Part shown: positions 60,248 to 64,000 of the stretch, in pieces
Numbering within the stretch: position 1 is the first letter of the stretch
Layout of the letters: the number at the start of each line of letters is the position of its first letter
Source: Salipaludibacillus daqingensis
Lineage (GTDB): Bacteria; Bacillota; Bacilli; Bacillales; Salisediminibacteriaceae
Direction of reading: 5' to 3'
Assembly (NCBI RefSeq): GCF_029891575.1
Contig: NZ_JARZHF010000002.1
Location: 1-64,000 of the forward strand
DNA length: 64,000 nucleotides
Program-made: the position numbers and the translations under genes
Notes under the pieces: model-generated
Seen by the model: the letters and a program-made list of their open reading frames with translations, nothing else
Database searches by the model: none
Told to the model about the DNA's origin: nothing

Positions 60248-60626
60248 TTTCTCTTCCCCTTTCTTTCTCGTCCACATCTTTTAACCAATCCATCAGTTCT
60301 TGTTTAGAACCACCTAAAAATAAATATTCTTTAATTTTCTTTTCAATATCTTGTCGAAGTGAAGCAAGCTGCTCCTCATTAGCATCTTTTTCCAAATGAG
60401 AAACAAAACTGCCTTTTCCTGGTATCGTATAGATAAATCCTTCAATCTCTAATTCTCGATAAGCCTTTTGAATCGTGTTCGGATTAATTGTTAATTCTTG
60501 AGCGAGATTCCTTACAGAAGGTAATTTTTCGTCTTTTTGAAGAACTTCTCGAATGATCATCGTCTTTAATTGTTCCACTAACTGCTCATAAATTGCGACA
60601 CGACTTCTCGTATCTAATTTGAACAT
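60240..60626 (-). CDS. ytrA: GntR-family repressor (YtrA type)
   Basis: A 128-residue short GntR regulator of the YtrA subfamily: a winged helix (residues 8-75, PSVRNLAQELTINPNTIQKA) and a short dimerising tail with IEKKIKEYLFLGG. GGGAGG lies upstream of ATG 60626. It leads the ytrABC-type operon and should repress it. Two direct GTAATAC motifs lie just upstream (GTAATACGGGTAATAC at 60675-60690), a candidate operator. Confidence 0.9.
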   Translation of the reverse strand: MFKLDTRSRVAIYEQLVEQLKTMIIREVLQKDEKLPSVRNLAQELTINPNTIQKAYRELEIEGFIYTIPGKGSFVSHLEKDANEEQLASLRQDIEKKIKEYLFLGGSKQELMDWLKDVDEKERGREND

Positions 60627-60741
60627 CTTTGAACCTCCCTTCTTTCCACTCACACCATCTGTATTATCCATTGTAATACGGGTAATACAACAATACAACT
60701 ATTATTTTCCAATTGATGAATGGGTGATGAATGGGTGATGA

Positions 60742-60757
60742 ATGGGGACGGTTCTTG
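60742..60757 (+). repeat. REP-like copy
   Basis: ATGGGGACGGTTCTTG after three GATGAATGGG-type units. Confidence 0.55.
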
Positions 60758-60990
60758 TGAATCATTCGGTTACCGAAACATTTAACTCCCCCTACCTGAT
60801 GACGAAATTTAGTGAAATGTTAATAACAAGAGTCAAGATTAAAAATAGAAGCTAAAACTAAGTTAAGTTCAAAGAAGCCTTAATCTGAAATATATTTTTA
60901 ACTTTCTAATGCAACTCTCTCCTCGTATCATAAATTCAAATAACTTAGGAAACTTAGATACTTAATAGTAATTCGAGTGTCGAATGACTT

Positions 60991-61007
60991 ATGAGAACCG
61001 TCCCCAT
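60991..61007 (-). repeat. REP-like copy
   Basis: ATGAGAACCGTCCCCAT preceded by TCGAATGACTT, as at 61683. Confidence 0.55.
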
Positions 61008-61120
61008 GTTGCAAAGAATATTACATATCTTTTCAGCTTGTTAACAATTTCAGGATTTTCGTTTATGAAAAAGATAAGTGGGAATGTTAAATTATATAGT
61101 TATAATTAGGAGGTTTTATC

Positions 61121-61447
61121 ATGGCTCATCAACAACATGAAGAACTACTGCAAACATTGCACGAGTGCATGGCATCATGCAACCATTGTTATGATGCGTG
61201 TTTACAAGAGGAAGACGTTAAGATGATGGCGCAATGTATTCGATTGGACAGGGAATGTTCGGATATGTGTGCTTATCTAGCTCAATCTATTACTAGAGGA
61301 TCGCCATTCGTATCTGAATTGGCACACGTTTGTGCAACGATGTGCGAAGCGTGCGGAAATGAATGTAAAAATCATGATCACGACCACTGTCAAAAATGTG
61401 CGGATGCTTGTTTTAAATGTGCAGAAGCTTGCAAAAACATCTCATAA
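61121..61447 (+). CDS. Cys-rich four-helix copper-storage-like protein (Csp/DUF326)
   Basis: A 108-residue helical protein with 16 cysteines spaced on one face of each helix (HECMASCNHCYDAC, then ECSDMC, HVCATMCEACGNEC and CQKCADACFKCAEAC). This is the pattern of cytosolic Csp3 copper-storage proteins, which fill the bundle with Cu(I). A His-rich loop HDHDHC precedes the last helix. AGGAGG is upstream of the ATG. No signal peptide. With CueP it is the second copper-linked gene in the window. Confidence 0.88.
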   Translation: MAHQQHEELLQTLHECMASCNHCYDACLQEEDVKMMAQCIRLDRECSDMCAYLAQSITRGSPFVSELAHVCATMCEACGNECKNHDHDHCQKCADACFKCAEACKNIS

Positions 61448-61513
61448 AGTAAATTGCACAAATGACTGTCAAAGTTATTGTAGACCAAACTAAAAATCGG
61501 ATAAAATACAAGT

Positions 61514-61564
61514 AAAACAGTCTCTGAACCTCGACTTAGTCAAGGTTTCAGAGGCTGTTTTTAT
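61514..61564 (+). terminator. Terminator of the Csp-like gene
   Basis: AAAACAG-TCTCTGAACCT pairs with AGGTTTCAGAGGCTGTTTT with few mismatches, then T-rich. Confidence 0.8.
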
Positions 61565-61693
61565 AGTTGATCATTTTGGTATATATATCATGGCTTTTCT
61601 AAAACAAAAAATCCGGTACCACATTTATCAAGAAATTTTAAATCATGATTCTATTTAATAGTCTTAGTAAGTATTTCGAGTGACGAATGACTT

Positions 61694-61710
61694 ATGAGAA
61701 CCGTCCCCAT
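61694..61710 (-). repeat. REP-like copy
   Basis: ATGAGAACCGTCCCCAT, ending one base before the stop codon of the next gene. Confidence 0.55.
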
Positions 61711-61711
61711 A

Positions 61712-61942
61712 TCACAAGATTAAACCTTGTATGGAGAACACCAGAAGAAATAAAGAAATTGTAATGAATAAATATCCCCAAAAACTTTTTTTGTCCTTTT
61801 GACGTTCAACTAATCCGTTAAACAACATTAGCATTCCTAAAAGCAGCATCATAGGTGTCATTAAATCAAAGTTTTTAGTAATTATAATATAACTAGATAA
61901 AAAGATAAGAATTATTGCTAAACCAATTCTAACTAATATCAC
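61712..61942 (-). CDS. Small membrane protein, DUF3953-like
   Basis: A 76-residue protein with three short helices and the loop NGLVERQKDKKSFWGYL, close to the DUF3953 pattern as I remember it. AAAGGAGG fits the GTG at 61942; an upstream TTG overlaps that site. The promoter-like repeat is 72 bp upstream. Function unknown. Confidence 0.7.
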   Translation of the reverse strand: MILVRIGLAIILIFLSSYIIITKNFDLMTPMMLLLGMLMLFNGLVERQKDKKSFWGYLFITISLFLLVFSIQGLIL

Positions 61943-62013
61943 CAAAATACCTCCTTTCAAAATTTCATTATTACTATTTTCTGTCCAATCACTTCTTCTA
62001 GTATTTCACATTA

Positions 62014-62043
62014 ATCTTACCACTAATTCCCTTTTAATTGGAT
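62014..62043 (-). promoter_or_regulatory. Promoter-like repeat, copy 5
   Basis: Minus strand reads CCAATTAAAAGGGAATTAG then TGGTAAGAT. It follows a GCGTTCATT/AAGGAACGC hairpin with seven T, a terminator joined to a promoter. Confidence 0.55.
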
Positions 62044-62213
62044 AAAAAAAGCGTTCCTTGTTAATGAACGCTTCAAACACTATTAAACTTAATACCGGAT
62101 TTCACCTGAAAGTTTATCTTTACTAAACATGAAATTCCTTTTAATTTGCCGAGAAAGTAAAAAAGTGCTCCTTCTTTATGAAAAAACCTTTTTGTTAACT
62201 CATTTATCAACTA

Positions 62214-62648
62214 TTATAAAGTGGTTTTAAATACATAACTTACTTTTTCATAACTCATTTTATCTACATAAAATCTATGAGCTTCTGTTTTTTCTAATCC
62301 TGAAGAAAGAGCAACGTTTTTAAAGTCGTTTTCTCTCGCCCATTCATGAACATGTGTAAGTAATTTTTCTCCGTATCCTTTTGAACGATTATTGTTATCT
62401 GTAACTAAATCACAAACCCAAACAAATCTACCATAATAAAGAGTTATCATCGGCTTAAAACCTGTGACTGCGACAATTTTGTTTCCATCCATTAAAGCAA
62501 ACATTTTGTAACTATCAATCTCTTGTGCTTCTGTTACTAAATCAATGTACGTACTTTCATCTAGATGAGCCCTTAACTGCTTCATGACTGGAAACGCTTC
62601 TATAATTTCCGTTCGAGACCTAAGTTCTTTAATTGATATTTTTTCCAA
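62214..62648 (-). CDS. GNAT-family N-acetyltransferase
   Basis: A 144-residue GNAT enzyme. Motif A is [21 protein letters not shown] near residue 87 with the acetyl-CoA loop RSKGYG, and motif [22 protein letters not shown] follows. It belongs to the compact GNAT group with unknown small-molecule substrates. TTG at 62648 follows AAAGGAG; the longer frame starts upstream of that site. Confidence 0.87.
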   Translation of the reverse strand: MEKISIKELRSRTEIIEAFPVMKQLRAHLDESTYIDLVTEAQEIDSYKMFALMDGNKIVAVTGFKPMITLYYGRFVWVCDLVTDNNNRSKGYGEKLLTHVHEWARENDFKNVALSSGLEKTEAHRFYVDKMSYEKVSYVFKTTL

Positions 62649-62747
62649 TATTAAAATTCTCCTTTCTCGTTCTTTTTCTCTCATTTCCTATCAAATTTTA
62701 TTAACCTGAATCTAGAAGGGAGATCCCTTAAACTGCTAGGTAACTTT

Positions 62748-62933
62748 TTATACATCGCCTTTATCACCACTAGAACTCACTTGTTTATCCTTTAATATCT
62801 TCTTTAATGTTGAATTAATATTATTAAGACTGATTAATATAATCCCTAACATAATAAATGTCACTAATTCTCCAGTGAAAATAGAAACTATCGCTATGAT
62901 AAAAATATATAAACTATAAAGCCAACTATTCAT
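62748..62933 (-). CDS. Small two-helix membrane protein
   Basis: A 61-residue protein: helices at about 5-20 and 23-39, then LKKILKDKQ and a polar tail. GAGGTG lies 6 nt before ATG 62933. The promoter-like repeat is 98 bp upstream. Not recognised. Confidence 0.65.
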   Translation of the reverse strand: MNSWLYSLYIFIIAIVSIFTGELVTFIMLGIILISLNNINSTLKKILKDKQVSSSGDKGDV

Positions 62934-63030
62934 TTTTTTCACCTCACTATTTGGATGGTTCTATGAAATTTAATAATTTTTACTTACTAATAATGTTTTC
63001 AAAATAATTCTTGATACTCTATATGTGCCA

Positions 63031-63058
63031 ATTTTAACATTAATTCCCTTTAATATTT
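63031..63058 (-). promoter_or_regulatory. Promoter-like repeat, copy 6
   Basis: Minus strand reads AATATTAAAGGGAATTAA then TGTTAAAAT. 98 bp to the next start codon. Confidence 0.55.
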
Positions 63059-63211
63059 AGACAAATGAAAAAGTGTTCTCTCTTGTTAAAATGCTCTCGT
63101 TAATGAAAAGTCTTCAGAAATGATAATCAGGTTATAAGGTAATCGTCTTATAAATTCAATCTAGAAATTTCAAAAGAGTTAGGCCAATGACCTTTTAATT
63201 CTTTTCCACCG

Positions 63212-63251
63212 AAAAACGGATGACTTTTACTAATTGTAAATAAAGTCATCC
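63212..63251 (-). terminator. Terminator of the SASP-like gene
   Basis: GGATGACTTT pairs with AAAGTCATCC, followed by GTTTTTC on the minus strand. Confidence 0.75.
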
Positions 63252-63262
63252 ATTTTATTCTT

Positions 63263-63394
63263 TTATTTTTTCTCTTTTGGCGAATTTTTTCTAACCTCTT
63301 TACTTTGAATATACTCTATTCCAAATTCTGCATCACTTGCGTTATTAGTTACTTCTAATTTAGGATTTTTTTGATTCTTCTTTCGGTTTACCAT
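63263..63394 (-). CDS. Small hydrophilic protein, possibly gamma-type SASP-like
   Basis: A 43-residue, Lys- and Asn-rich protein. SDAEFGIEYIQSKEVRKNS resembles the FGTEF block and following VRKQN of gamma-type small acid-soluble spore proteins (SspE), in a single copy. AGGAGGG precedes the ATG and a terminator follows. Such proteins are amino-acid stores in spores. The match is short, so another small sporulation protein is possible. Confidence 0.55.
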   Translation of the reverse strand: MVNRKKNQKNPKLEVTNNASDAEFGIEYIQSKEVRKNSPKEKK

Positions 63395-63535
63395 TCCATC
63401 CCTCCTTTTCTAGGTGAATTTTCAAACCGCTTTTTACCTATAAAATATTCTTCCACAATTTAATAACTTCTATGATCATGTTTTCATAATGTCAGCTTAT
63501 GTATATAGTAGTACATAACTTATATTTGATATTTA

Positions 63536-63781
63536 TTAAATGTAAAACTCGGCGTGATTTTTATGAGTTGCTGAATAGCATTTTGTTTTTTCTATTAATG
63601 CTATCCACAATTTTCGTTCAAAACTAGTGATCTCGATTTTTAATCTCCGAATTTCTTCTAAATGATCATCCTTTTGTTGAAGATCTCTCTTTAGTACTGA
63701 GATTTTCCTAGCTATGATTGCTATGAAACCAATTATGAAAACAACAAGACCAATAACAACTAAAAATCCAATTTCATACAT
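63536..63781 (-). CDS. Small membrane protein with coiled coil
   Basis: An 81-residue protein with one helix (residues 4-25) followed by a long charged coiled coil (KISVLKRDLQQKDDHLEEIR). The layout resembles small divisome or stress membrane proteins but no family is recognised. GGGTGAAGGAT precedes the ATG. Confidence 0.6.
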   Translation of the reverse strand: MYEIGFLVVIGLVVFIIGFIAIIARKISVLKRDLQQKDDHLEEIRRLKIEITSFERKLWIALIEKTKCYSATHKNHAEFYI

Positions 63782-64000
63782 AAATATCCTTCACCCTCTT
63801 TAGATTACGATACATTAGAAGTATTTTCTTCATCAATTTTTCGAACAACTTAAAAAACTGTTTTTTCAAAATAAACGTCATTCACAGTGTTAATTTAAAC
63901 ATATAATTACAAATACTTTTGTTCATTTCCATTGATTTCCCTTCATTTAAAACCTTCCATCGTAGGATTTTATATGAGATGTCATAACCATGGAAAAACG
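63782..64000. other. Right edge, no gene identified
   Basis: AT-rich sequence with no supported ORF before the window ends. Confidence 0.4.

Larger units (their letters stand above)
60627..61120. other. Divergent region with two REP-like copies
   Basis: Contains the ytrA promoter region, REP-like copies at 60742 and 60991, and three direct GATGAATGGG units at about 60715-60745. No gene seen. Confidence 0.5.

Overview
The window reads as chromosome from an AT-rich, spore-forming Bacillaceae, probably alkaliphilic or salt-tolerant. The evidence is a Spo0E-like phosphatase, a SleB/CwlJ-type cell wall hydrolase, a gamma-SASP-like small protein, a NaChBac-type sodium channel, a malate:quinone oxidoreductase, a short-loop cytochrome bd oxidase, a YtrABC-type operon and a TPP riboswitch in front of thiC. 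Most genes lie on the minus strand, each with its own intrinsic terminator, so operons are short.

Layout. 0-0.3 kb and 15.7-17.1 kb: two near-identical IS200/IS605-type TnpB elements in the same orientation; only the second is complete here. 0.5-10 kb: an OhrR-like regulator with a perfect operator, a DUF5692-like membrane protein, a spore-type hydrolase, Spo0E-like, SelO, homocysteine methyltransferase, HNH, a GDSL esterase and tyrosine phenol-lyase. 10-20 kb: PPK2 kinase, CueP with an in-frame TGA, a phosphoesterase, an acyltransferase, the sodium channel, TnpB, PlsC, YkuK and DegV. 20-30 kb: cydAB, a DUF2512-like protein, a prolyl-hydroxylase-like oxygenase, an HPr kinase paralogue and a P-type ATPase. 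30-36 kb: an accessory stretch of small membrane or secreted proteins of unknown function with long non-coding gaps and decayed duplicates. 36-48 kb: Na/Pi and ZIP transporters, an EamA exporter, DinB, peroxiredoxin plus a small winged-helix protein, Mqo and VanW. 48-61 kb: thiC with its riboswitch, a RocB-like peptidase with DDAH, PepF, and ytrABC with a ytrE-like remnant. 61-64 kb: a copper-storage-like Cys-rich protein and more small membrane proteins.

The main candidate for something undescribed is CueP at 11.4-11.9 kb. Its reading frame is complete and of normal family length except for one TGA at the first of the three conserved copper-binding cysteines. A short hairpin with G in its apical loop begins 11 nt downstream, as in bacterial SECIS elements. 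This is either a selenocysteine-containing CueP or a one-base nonsense mutation; the window cannot decide.

Two repeat families deserve attention. A 25-30 bp promoter-like element ending in an extended -10 motif lies 70-130 bp upstream of six different small membrane-protein genes, always in the gene's orientation. A REP-like sequence built around GGGGACGGTTCTC occurs nine times, eight of them between 50 and 62 kb, and one copy lies where a ytrE-like gene has been truncated.
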